Positions 8,703 through 16,275 of a DNA stretch of 64,000 bases are shown piece by piece. The notes beneath the pieces are model-generated. The model made no database searches. It was not told the DNA's origin and saw nothing but the letters and a program-made list of their open reading frames with translations. The first letter of the stretch is position 1, and every line of letters starts with the position of its first letter. Source of the DNA: G032773895 sp965248935 (GTDB lineage Bacteria; Pseudomonadota; Gammaproteobacteria; Pseudomonadales; Cellvibrionaceae); NCBI GenBank assembly GCA_965248935.1, contig OZ252214.1, positions 1,860,001 to 1,924,000 of the forward strand. The letters are read 5' to 3'. Position numbers and translations under genes: made by a program.

Positions 8703-9104
8703 GCAGGGAAAAAATCTGACATTTAATAAAGCTTTTGCATTTTCACAAGAACATATAATACCCTTATTTTTCATACGGATTATTCTATTAAATACATATC
8801 TCGCCCACAGCCCAGAGATAGCACCAAAATCAAATAAACCCGGTTGAATAAATTGTTTTCTATGCAAAAGAAAACATAAAACTTATTTTGAATGTAAGTA
8901 ATTAAATTTTATTCAAACCATATCGTTAAAGTGATAATTCATCGCTATTTTATTCAATAAAAACTATTTTTTATTATTTTATGCTGAGGTTTTTCTCTTC
9001 TTATTCGTCATTATATAAGTGCTAGGTGGAAATGCGCGCCGTACCCGCTGAATACACTAAGGCATTTATTAAAAATAATAAAAGCATAATAATTGGAGAA
9101 TCAA
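8703..9104. other. AT-rich spacer upstream of the fifth S1 protease
   Basis: No coding signal is seen. It holds the promoter element at 8985-9017 and a TTGGAG ribosome binding site. Confidence 0.45.
8985..9017 (+). promoter_or_regulatory. Protease-island promoter element, copy 6
   Basis: TGAGGT at 8985-8990, 12 nt, ATTCGTCA from 9003. About 99 nt upstream of the ATG at 9105. The CTAAAT extension is degenerate here. Confidence 0.6.
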
Positions 9105-10472
9105 ATGAGAAACAGTATTTTAAAAGCAAGTAAATTGGGTGCGTTATCGCTGGGTTTACTGGCAGCGTCTTCTCAATTTACACTGGCAGAAACAGGGGAA
9201 CCTAGAGCCCCCAGAATCGTTGGCGGAGTCGAAGCAAATTTCGACGAACGTACTTATCAGGTTTCTCTCCGAAGATACGGTGGACACTGGTGTGGTGGTG
9301 CCCTAATAGCAGACAATTGGGTGCTAACTGCGGCTCACTGTTTAGAAAATGGCGGCACCCACCCCGATGTGATTGTTGGTACAGGACATAAGAATAGTGG
9401 TGGACAAACTTTTTCAACTGTTCAGTCATTTATTCGCCCTGAATACCAGCCTCAAGCCGCCGTCGGCTACGATATTGCTCTGTTAAAACTCAATGGCACA
9501 CCCGACCTACAATTAGAAAGGCTGCGCTTACCCACCACTGAAGTGATGAACGCCGTAGGCTCTCCTGGCGACATAGCGACTGTGACTGGCTGGGGTGCTT
9601 TAACATCCGGGGGAAGCTCTCCTCAAGTCCTTCACGAAGTGGATGTGCCTCTGGTTTCCAATAGCACATGTAGCGGCTCTTACAACGGTATCAACGATAC
9701 AATAATTTGCGCAGGTTTTATGGGGGGAGGAAAAGATGCCTGTCAAGGTGACAGCGGTGGCCCATTGGTGGCGGACTACAACGGTTTAACCTATAGCATT
9801 GGTATTGTCAGTGGCGGACGTGGCTGCGCCCTTCCCAACTATTATGGTCTATATGGCCGTACCCACACTTTTCTAGATTGGATAGAATCCCATATTGGCT
9901 CTGATGGTGGCAACTCTAGTTCTTCTTCTAGCAGCAGCTCATCTTCTAGTTCTAGCAGCAGCTCTTCAAGCAGTTCTAGCTCATCTTCCAGTTCTTCTGG
10001 TGGTGGCACCTGTTCTGCGGCTCAATATATGGCGGGAACCTCATACATGATGGGTGATACAGTGCAAAACCAAGGCGCAATGTATACCTGTAATGTCGCA
10101 GGTTGGTGTTCTTCATCTGCCGCATGGGCCTATGCACCGGGTACAGGCTTGTATTGGAACTCCGTTTGGAGCATGGCCGACTCTTGCGGTACTTCTTCTA
10201 GTTCCAGCTCAAGCAGTTCTTCTTCCAGCAGTTCTTCTTCCAGCAGCTCTTCTTCCAGCAGTTCGTCTTCCAGCAGTTCGTCTTCAAGCTCCGGTTCCCC
10301 TGCAACCTGTGAAGGGTTAACGGTATGGAATAGCGCTTCGGTATATACGGGCGGTGATTCCGTTCAATACGATGGAGTGAAATATATGGCTAACTGGTGG
10401 AACCAAGGTAATAACCCTGAAAAAAACTCTGGCCAATGGCAAGTTTGGACAAACAGCGGAAGTTGTTTATAA
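9105..10472 (+). CDS. Secreted trypsin-like serine protease (S1A) with two poly-Ser linkers and two C-terminal binding modules (copy 3)
   Basis: 455 residues. The first 265 or so are almost identical to the proteases at 2443 and 4261 (I38 mature start, H78, D123, S217, D211, SGG instead of SWG). A serine linker (about 269-301) leads to the shared Cys-rich module (302-361). A second serine linker (362-398) leads to an extra module (399-455) with the W-Y-GDxVxYDGxxYxAxWW pattern of CBM5/12 (ChtBD3-like) chitin/cellulose-binding domains. The second linker is encoded by five 15-bp tandem units. The upstream in-frame TTG is rejected in favour of the ATG by alignment with the paralogues. It is the most elaborate protease of the island and sits at its 3' end. 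Confidence 0.93.
   Translation: MRNSILKASKLGALSLGLLAASSQFTLAETGEPRAPRIVGGVEANFDERTYQVSLRRYGGHWCGGALIADNWVLTAAHCLENGGTHPDVIVGTGHKNSGGQTFSTVQSFIRPEYQPQAAVGYDIALLKLNGTPDLQLERLRLPTTEVMNAVGSPGDIATVTGWGALTSGGSSPQVLHEVDVPLVSNSTCSGSYNGINDTIICAGFMGGGKDACQGDSGGPLVADYNGLTYSIGIVSGGRGCALPNYYGLYGRTHTFLDWIESHIGSDGGNSSSSSSSSSSSSSSSSSSSSSSSSSSSSGGGTCSAAQYMAGTSYMMGDTVQNQGAMYTCNVAGWCSSSAAWAYAPGTGLYWNSVWSMADSCGTSSSSSSSSSSSSSSSSSSSSSSSSSSSSSSSSSGSPATCEGLTVWNSASVYTGGDSVQYDGVKYMANWWNQGNNPEKNSGQWQVWTNSGSCL
10212..10286 (+). repeat. 15-bp tandem repeat encoding part of a poly-Ser linker
   Basis: Units begin with AGCAG at 10212, 10227, 10242, 10257 and 10272. They are near-identical and in frame, so copy-number change would lengthen or shorten the linker by five serines per unit. 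Confidence 0.85.
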
Positions 10473-10489
10473 GTTTAAAAAATTAACCC

Positions 10490-10530
10490 AATAAAAAACC
10501 GGCTCAATATATATTGAGCCGGTCAAACCA
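10490..10530 (+). terminator. Terminator after the last S1 protease
   Basis: A perfect 26-nt palindrome (10498-10523) of the GGCTCAATATAT type, preceded by an A-tract. It may also stop the convergent minus-strand gene ending at 10601. Confidence 0.85.
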
Positions 10531-10600
10531 CTAGTAAACCTCGATTTTCAATTAAAATGTTACATTGACACAAAACATGTAATATCTTTGCTATTTACAA

Positions 10601-11827
10601 TTAACCTTTATTTAATATAAATACTCTCCACATAAAAATTGGGTTGCCAATAACATATCGATAAAATTTCGCTCTCGGCTCTTTCATTAACCTAAAAATC
10701 CATTCTAACCCTAACTCCCTTAGCCATAATGGCGCTCTAGGAATACGGCCAGAGTAAAAATCAAAAAGACCACCAACGGCAACCGCCGTATCTACCTTAA
10801 GTGAGCTTTTGTGTTCGTTTAACCATTTTTCCTGATTCGGTGAACCAAGCCCAACTAAGCATATATTTGCACCAGACTGATTAATTTTATTGATCACTTC
10901 TTCCGAATTATCCATATCAAAGTAACCATGATGTGTGCCAGCAATTTTAACTCTTGGGTAAAGAGCCTGTATCTTCCTCGCGGTTTTCTCGGCTATACCA
11001 GGAGCTGAGCCCAACAAAAATAGAGATTTATCTTTATTCGCTACCGCTCTACACAAGCCAGGCAACATATCGGTACCATTTACGTTTTCCTTAAGCTTAA
11101 TCCCTCGCTGCTTTGCGGCAATACGCACCCCAGAACCATCTGCGAAAGATCGGTCTGCCTTATTCAGAATACCGACTAACTGCGGGTTACAATAGGCTAG
11201 GTTGATTGAATTAGTATTGATAAAATAGGCCACTTTACAGTTTTCATTGCGCTCCGAATCTACAATCCAATCCGTCGCCTCCTTCATGGTTACGTTATTA
11301 ATAGGAATATCAAATATTTTGAATTTAGATATATATCTTAAGTTTTTACTATCATAGAAAAAACGATTAAATACCCCTCTAACCAATATCACAACATGAA
11401 ATAGAACAGAATTTTTCTTCTCATGCTTGATTAACGATTGGGGTACGGTTAATTCAGATATACCCCCAGAGGTATGATTACAGTAAACACTGAATAACGA
11501 AGAGGGAAGATGAGTACGTGCGCAGGGTCGAGGAGGCAATTTCGATTTGGTGATAGACACCCCGCAAAAGGATAAATGACCAAATAAAATGTCAAGCAAT
11601 ATGGCACTTGAGTGCATAATTCCTGAATTCCAACTTCTGGTAATACAGGGTCTTCCCAATAGATCGAATTGAGTTTTATGTATAAACACAGGTCTACTTA
11701 ATATCACCGATAAACTTGCATTTAATATATAAACTGGAAAAATAAATATTATTGACATAACAGATAAAGCAATATCAACAATTCGAATTGTTTTTTGTAA
11801 TGAGCTGTGGTTGGTAGTTGTATTCAT
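10601..11827 (-). CDS. WecG/TagA/CpsF-family glycosyltransferase fused to a degenerate sugar-phosphotransferase-like N-terminus
   Basis: 408 residues. The C-terminal 240 or so are a clear WecG/TagA domain (GT26), which transfers ManNAc-type sugars to lipid-linked acceptors in polysaccharide assembly; visible are YFINTNSINLA, FADGSGVRIA, LFLLGSAPG and GLGSPNQEKW. The N-terminal 150 residues resemble a membrane-anchored initiating sugar transferase (WcaJ/Bac_transf type): a hydrophobic segment, RPVFIHKTQFDLLGRP, then DILFGHLSFCGV. The KFRSM-like catalytic stretch is missing (ITRSWNSG instead), so that half is probably inactive. AAGGTG lies 7 nt before the ATG, and a sigma-54 promoter match lies 37-52 nt upstream. 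Likely role: synthesis of a secreted polysaccharide with the neighbouring transferases. Confidence 0.85.
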   Translation of the reverse strand: MNTTTNHSSLQKTIRIVDIALSVMSIIFIFPVYILNASLSVILSRPVFIHKTQFDLLGRPCITRSWNSGIMHSSAILLDILFGHLSFCGVSITKSKLPPRPCARTHLPSSLFSVYCNHTSGGISELTVPQSLIKHEKKNSVLFHVVILVRGVFNRFFYDSKNLRYISKFKIFDIPINNVTMKEATDWIVDSERNENCKVAYFINTNSINLAYCNPQLVGILNKADRSFADGSGVRIAAKQRGIKLKENVNGTDMLPGLCRAVANKDKSLFLLGSAPGIAEKTARKIQALYPRVKIAGTHHGYFDMDNSEEVINKINQSGANICLVGLGSPNQEKWLNEHKSSLKVDTAVAVGGLFDFYSGRIPRAPLWLRELGLEWIFRLMKEPRAKFYRYVIGNPIFMWRVFILNKG

Positions 11828-11863
11828 GCCAAATCACCTTAAAAATAATCTTAAAAATTATTT

Positions 11864-11879
11864 AGCATTTCTCGTGCCA
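11864..11879 (-). promoter_or_regulatory. Sigma-54 promoter for the WecG-type gene
   Basis: On the minus strand it reads TGGCAC-GAGAA-ATGCT, with the invariant GG and GC exactly 12 bases apart. It ends 37 nt before the start codon at 11827. TGGCAC-N5-TTGCW is the RpoN consensus. Confidence 0.75.
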
Positions 11880-11916
11880 TAAATATCCTATTTATTTTAC
11901 CCTCATATTGACTACT

Positions 11917-11958
11917 AAAGCCCGCACACACTAATTAGTGTGTGCGGGCTTTAGTATA
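11917..11958. terminator. Long perfect palindrome, probable bidirectional terminator
   Basis: A stem of about 20 bp (CTAAAGCCCGCACACAC with its complement) and an almost absent loop, followed on + by a T-rich tail. It lies 40 nt upstream of the sigma-54 promoter, so an insulator role is also possible. Confidence 0.7.
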
Positions 11959-12357
11959 TATTTTTCAATTTGATTCGCATAATAAAAATACTAGAGTCTG
12001 TTAATACTCATTGAATAATAATTTCTGACGTCTATTTTTTCTCCGACAAGGCATCAGGAGAGAAATATAATCGCTCTACATAAACAATTTATGTTCATGG
12101 GTAGACGGCATTAAACCTAGAAACCGCAAGTTAAAGTAATACGCGGCGCCTATATTGACATAACAGATAGGACGACTCAGGAGACAAAATCGAGCCATTA
12201 CCGAGATAACCTAGCCGGAGGAAAAATAAGATCAGCCCTTCGGATTACACTCTTTATTAATAATTACGTAGTAAGATACAAAGAGCGTCGTTTAGTTGCT
12301 CCCAATAAACGATGAGTGCTAACAACCCCCAGCAACCTCTACGAAAAGTAAAGGGAT

Positions 12358-13110
12358 TTAACGAGAAGTATTAACAAAACAAGGGTATTTTTTTATGGTT
12401 TCTTTGGTTAAAGCATCTAACCGAGCGGATAAACAAGATTTAAAAGAGGCCGAATACATATTAATATGATCCAACCGCTTTAAAATTGCTAAGCAATAAT
12501 GACAAACTGTAAATATTACTTTATCAATCAATAGCGGCCTAAAGTACTGTTGTAGCGGGCCTGCACTATAGTGCCTAATATAATCATCCATATTTATATC
12601 TTGGTTGTTATTCCACTTTTTAGATATAATTTCTACACAGCGATACCTTTTTGCGGTGTAGATAACATGCCCGTTTTCCCCCCAACCTACTGAGTCTTCC
12701 TCAGGCACATCATAATCACACATCGCTAAGACATCCCTAACAAAACGCCGAGCAAAAGGACTATTCTTATATAACATAACGCCTGAATTAATTTTTCCAC
12801 TATAACCATTAGTTACATAAATATACTTCCTATCCAATTCTAGAGACGTTACCGGGGGAGCAGAGTCTTGAATTTTTGCATCGGCATCAATAAAAAATAC
12901 CCAGCTATAGCCGGCATAAAGCGCCTCTCTTAACAGGCTCATCTTTAACCAAGCACTTTCAATACCCATAGTGCAAAACCACGGCTTGTCCACAACTGCA
13001 TAACGATAGTTATATCGACGAGCGTATTGCTGGTGCGATTCAATATTTCGTCGGTAACGCCAATGGTACCCATTTGTTGCGACGGTAAAAACCAAGACAG
13101 AATTTTTCAT
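12358..13110 (-). CDS. Putative GT34-like (GMA12/MNN10) galactosyl/mannosyltransferase
   Basis: 250 residues. The N-terminal strand VLVFTVATNGY is followed by W54 and K56 (ESAWLKM) and the metal/nucleotide-sugar-binding motif FIDADA with D75 and D77, as in GT34 and related GT-A enzymes. NSGVMLYKNS and WGENGHVIY fit the acceptor half of that family. No signal peptide or membrane span is seen, so it is probably cytoplasmic. GAGG lies 7 nt upstream of the ATG and a sigma-54-like promoter lies 31-48 nt upstream. It sits between the WecG-type gene and a divergent AAA+ response regulator. The sugar transferred is unknown. Confidence 0.7.
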   Translation of the reverse strand: MKNSVLVFTVATNGYHWRYRRNIESHQQYARRYNYRYAVVDKPWFCTMGIESAWLKMSLLREALYAGYSWVFFIDADAKIQDSAPPVTSLELDRKYIYVTNGYSGKINSGVMLYKNSPFARRFVRDVLAMCDYDVPEEDSVGWGENGHVIYTAKRYRCVEIISKKWNNNQDINMDDYIRHYSAGPLQQYFRPLLIDKVIFTVCHYCLAILKRLDHINMYSASFKSCLSARLDALTKETIKKYPCFVNTSR

Positions 13111-13140
13111 TGTAAAACCTCGCTTTCATAAACAAGGGCC

Positions 13141-13158
13141 AAGCAGGTATCACGCCAA
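13141..13158 (-). promoter_or_regulatory. Sigma-54 promoter candidate for the GT34-like gene
   Basis: On the minus strand it reads TGGCGT-GATAC-CTGCT with the correct 12-base GG to GC distance. It is weaker than the other matches (two changes in the -24 half). It lies about 31 nt from the start codon. Confidence 0.5.
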
Positions 13159-13246
13159 TTACAATAAAGGCGCCAAAATTTGCAGCGACTTAACATAAAG
13201 CAACTAAACTGCAAATATACGAGCCTAAGCTGATTTGGATAAAAAA

Positions 13247-14764
13247 ATGCCAGCCAATGCAATATCGCCATCTAGGATATTATTTGTCGATGATGAGCAA
13301 CCGATACTCAATAGCCTAAAGAGATTAACGCGAGACATGGATGCGGAGTGTGTCTTTGCCACATCCGGGAAAGAAGGCTTAGCGCTATTTCAGAGCGAGC
13401 CATTTGATATTGTTGTATCAGATATGATGATGCCAGAAATGCGCGGCACAGAATTCTTGGCGCAAGTGGCTGATATTTACCCTGAATCCCTACGTATTGT
13501 CTTATCAGGGTACAGCGAGCAAGAAAACGTACTTGCCGCAATCAACAAGGGGCGAATATGGGGGTTTATCGACAAACCTTGGGATGATGTACACTTACTC
13601 ACAACCCTTTCCCAAGCGATCAATACCCAGCAATTAGTCGCCGAGCGGGCTCTATTGAAGCGAACCGTCGAAAAGTACGAACGTGAATATAAAAGCGGAT
13701 TTTCCGATTTTGTCGGCTCTTCAATGCCAATGCAATTTGTATACAATGCGATAGAAAGGGCCGCCCCTAGCCATGCATCCGTATTTATCACAGGGCCAAG
13801 TGGCACGGGTAAAGAGCTGGCCGCGCAAGCGATTCATGAGCATAGCGCAAGAAGTGAAGGGCCGTTTATCCCCCTAAACTGTGCAGCCATACCAAGCGAC
13901 CTTATGGAATCGGAGATTTTTGGGCATGTGAAAGGCGCCTTCTCAAGTGCGGTGAGCAACCGCGATGGCGCAGCCACCCTTGCACACAAGGGTACACTTT
14001 TTTTGGATGAGCTAACCGAAATGGATATTTCCCTGCAAGCAAAATTATTACGTTTTATTCAAACAGGTTCATTTCAAAAGGTAGGAAGCGGCAAAGTTGA
14101 AGTGGTTGATATTCGCTTTGTTTGCGCTTGTAATCGACCACCTTTGCAAGCCATTGAGGATAAGCTACTAAGAGAAGACCTGTATTACAGGCTGAATGTA
14201 ATTTCTATTTCAATGCCTCCGCTAAATGAACGAGGTGACGATGTAGTGAACCTCGCAAGCTATTTCCTCAGCTCTTTTGCTGGCTTAGAAAATAAATCAT
14301 TTGCTGGCTTTTCTAAAGATGCAGAAGAACTTCTTAAAGCATATGCCTGGCCCGGTAATGTTAGGCAACTAGAGAATTGCATCCACAGCGTTGTCATTAT
14401 GTGCGAAGGCCCCTTAATCACAGGGGAAATGCTGAAAAAACCTCTTGACTTAACTCCAGATGATATTGAAAACCTGATTCCCTCTAAGCGATCACAAAAT
14501 GAAACAGAAAGCCCTTTAGCGAAGGCCCCTAGCGACCTGGAAGCGACAAGAGAAAAACCGGCGATAGATGCAAACGCCGACCAAATTAACCCTCTCCATT
14601 CAAATACCATTCTCCCCTTAAGCGAAATTGAAAGAGTTGCGATTGAAGAAGCGGTAACACGATGCGATGGCAATGTAGTTAAAGCGGCATCAGCTTTGGA
14701 AGTGAGCCCATCAACACTGTATCGAAAGATACAGCAATGGGAAAAGCATTCGTCACCAAGCTAG
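13247..14764 (+). CDS. AAA+ response regulator (REC-sigma54 interaction domain-Fis HTH) with altered GAFTGA loop
   Basis: 505 residues from the ATG (a TTG at 13235 in frame is the alternative; neither has a strong ribosome binding site). The receiver domain has the DDE pocket and phospho-acceptor D59 (VVSDMMMP). The AAA+ domain has Walker A GPSGTGKE (183-190) and Walker B LFLDEL. The C-terminal Fis-type helix-turn-helix is VVKAASALEVSPSTLYRKI. The loop that contacts sigma-54, normally GAFTGA, reads GAFSSA (230-235). It is flanked on both sides by polysaccharide genes carrying sigma-54 promoters, so it is the natural candidate activator, provided the altered loop still works. No cognate histidine kinase is adjacent. 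Confidence 0.88.
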   Translation: MPANAISPSRILFVDDEQPILNSLKRLTRDMDAECVFATSGKEGLALFQSEPFDIVVSDMMMPEMRGTEFLAQVADIYPESLRIVLSGYSEQENVLAAINKGRIWGFIDKPWDDVHLLTTLSQAINTQQLVAERALLKRTVEKYEREYKSGFSDFVGSSMPMQFVYNAIERAAPSHASVFITGPSGTGKELAAQAIHEHSARSEGPFIPLNCAAIPSDLMESEIFGHVKGAFSSAVSNRDGAATLAHKGTLFLDELTEMDISLQAKLLRFIQTGSFQKVGSGKVEVVDIRFVCACNRPPLQAIEDKLLREDLYYRLNVISISMPPLNERGDDVVNLASYFLSSFAGLENKSFAGFSKDAEELLKAYAWPGNVRQLENCIHSVVIMCEGPLITGEMLKKPLDLTPDDIENLIPSKRSQNETESPLAKAPSDLEATREKPAIDANADQINPLHSNTILPLSEIERVAIEEAVTRCDGNVVKAASALEVSPSTLYRKIQQWEKHSSPS

Positions 14765-14822
14765 TGCGATCAAACCAGCACTCCATGGAAGGCTGGTTAT
14801 ACCCAAACCTTAGGCCACTCTA

Positions 14823-14887
14823 TTTTACTTTTTGTAAAAGCAAAATTGCAGCGCATTATCAAAATAAAAATATTTGCAACCTGCAAA
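14823..14887 (+). promoter_or_regulatory. Two inverted repeats upstream of the flippase promoter (candidate activator sites)
   Basis: TTTTAC-N5-GTAAAA at 14823-14839 and TTTGCA-N3-TGCAAA at 14873-14887 are both perfect. They lie 68-132 nt upstream of the sigma-54 -24 element, the range expected for enhancer sites of a sigma-54 activator. Confidence 0.4.
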
Positions 14888-14954
14888 AAGCACACCTGTC
14901 CATAAAAACATAAAAACTTCATATTTTTCAATCAGTTAAGTGTATTTTACTTAG

Positions 14955-14970
14955 TGGCACATCAATTGCT
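14955..14970 (+). promoter_or_regulatory. Sigma-54 promoter for the flippase-GT2 operon
   Basis: TGGCAC-ATCAA-TTGCT is a full match to the RpoN consensus. It lies 39 nt upstream of the flippase ATG at 15009. Confidence 0.82.
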
Positions 14971-15008
14971 CTCAATCAATATACCGACCACTGCTGAGAT
15001 ACACCTCC

Positions 15009-16265
15009 ATGAGAAGACTTTTTAACAATGCAGACCTGCTTTTGCGCAATACTAGCTGGTCCCTAGCCGCCGAAGCCCTTTCACGAGTAAGTCGTTTAGT
15101 GGCCATTGTGGCATTGGCCGCCTACCTCAGCCCCAGTGAATACGGAGTAGCGTGTCTCGCTCTTGTAACACATGAACTCATACGTGTATTTAGCCGGTCT
15201 GGCGCAGGGTCGAAAATTATACAGTGCGAAGAAAGCGACCTTCATCACATTGCCGGGAATGCCATTATCTTTCAGTGGATGATGTGCATCACCATAGCCG
15301 GTCTACAAATCATTTCGGCCCCCTATATAGCCCATTTTTATGATAACAAAGAGCTAGCTCCGCTATTGCAAATTATGGCGGCTACCTATCTTCTTTATCC
15401 CGCAGTCGCTGTAAAGGTTTTTATGTTACAGCGAAAAAACAAGTTTAAACAGTTTGGGATAAACAGCGGTATAAGTATATTTTCTGACAATATTTCTACG
15501 GCAATATTTGTTTTAATGGGGTTAGGAATCGCTTCCGTAGCCTATGCAAAGATAGTGGGTGCCTTAGTATGGTTCATACTTTTCTATTTTTCTTCCGACA
15601 CCAAAATACCACTTCAGTTTAATAAAAACACTTTTTTTAAAATCGTAAAGTTCTCAACCAATATATTTGGCATTGAGCTATTAAAACTTATGCGCGTCCA
15701 TGGAGACATTTTTATTGCCGGTAAAATTTTTACACCAGAATTATTCGGTATATATGGTTTTGCAAAAAACGCCGGTGTTGGTTTGGGTCAATCATTAAGC
15801 AACGCTTACCTTGGCGGACTGTTTCCATATTTATGTAAATGTTATCGATCAGGCAGTGAGGCTTTAGCCAATCAAAAAGCGTTCAAATATGCGGCCATAA
15901 TTGGAACTTTATTTATCATCCAATCGATTTCAGCTCCAATCTATATACCATTACTTTTCTCAGAAGCTTGGCGGGGCACCGAAACCATAGTAGCAATATT
16001 GTGCCTTAGCGCCTGTAGCGCCATTATCGTAGATACAGGCGGCATAATCTTACGCGCACGCGACCAAGTTGCCAAAGAATGTAAAATGCTATTTATATAC
16101 ATCTTAACAACCATATCAATAATTGTCTCGCTACACCCTACCACCCCAATACAGATGGCATTGATAATTGTCGGAAGCAGTTTTTTGTGGCCTATTGTAT
16201 TTTTTTCTGTCCACCACAAAAACATTTCATTGAATCCATCTAATAAAAATTACATAACCACATAA
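15009..16265 (+). CDS. Wzx-like polysaccharide flippase
   Basis: 418 residues, strongly hydrophobic with about 12 predicted membrane spans. The N-terminus (RNTSWSLAAEALSRVSRLVAI, then LSPSEYGV) is typical of the MATE/MOP-superfamily polysaccharide exporters (Wzx/RfbX, PF13440/PF01943). These move undecaprenyl-linked oligosaccharide units across the inner membrane. A consensus sigma-54 promoter lies just upstream. The next gene, a GT2 transferase, starts 10 nt after the stop, so the two form an operon. No Wzy polymerase or chain-length regulator is visible nearby, so the pathway is incomplete in this window. Confidence 0.85.
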   Translation: MRRLFNNADLLLRNTSWSLAAEALSRVSRLVAIVALAAYLSPSEYGVACLALVTHELIRVFSRSGAGSKIIQCEESDLHHIAGNAIIFQWMMCITIAGLQIISAPYIAHFYDNKELAPLLQIMAATYLLYPAVAVKVFMLQRKNKFKQFGINSGISIFSDNISTAIFVLMGLGIASVAYAKIVGALVWFILFYFSSDTKIPLQFNKNTFFKIVKFSTNIFGIELLKLMRVHGDIFIAGKIFTPELFGIYGFAKNAGVGLGQSLSNAYLGGLFPYLCKCYRSGSEALANQKAFKYAAIIGTLFIIQSISAPIYIPLLFSEAWRGTETIVAILCLSACSAIIVDTGGIILRARDQVAKECKMLFIYILTTISIIVSLHPTTPIQMALIIVGSSFLWPIVFFSVHHKNISLNPSNKNYITT

Positions 16266-16275
16266 GAGAAATACC

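Larger units (their letters stand above)
11828..12357. other. Intergenic region between the two minus-strand glycosyltransferase genes
   Basis: No gene is seen. It holds the sigma-54 promoter at 11864-11879, a 42-nt palindrome at 11917-11958 and a copy of the dispersed TGTTAATACTCATT motif at 11992-12019. Confidence 0.5.

Noticed and set aside
10054..10320. Val/Leu/Ala-rich plus-strand frame in the last protease
   Set aside because: Out-of-frame reading of the serine linker, no start signal.
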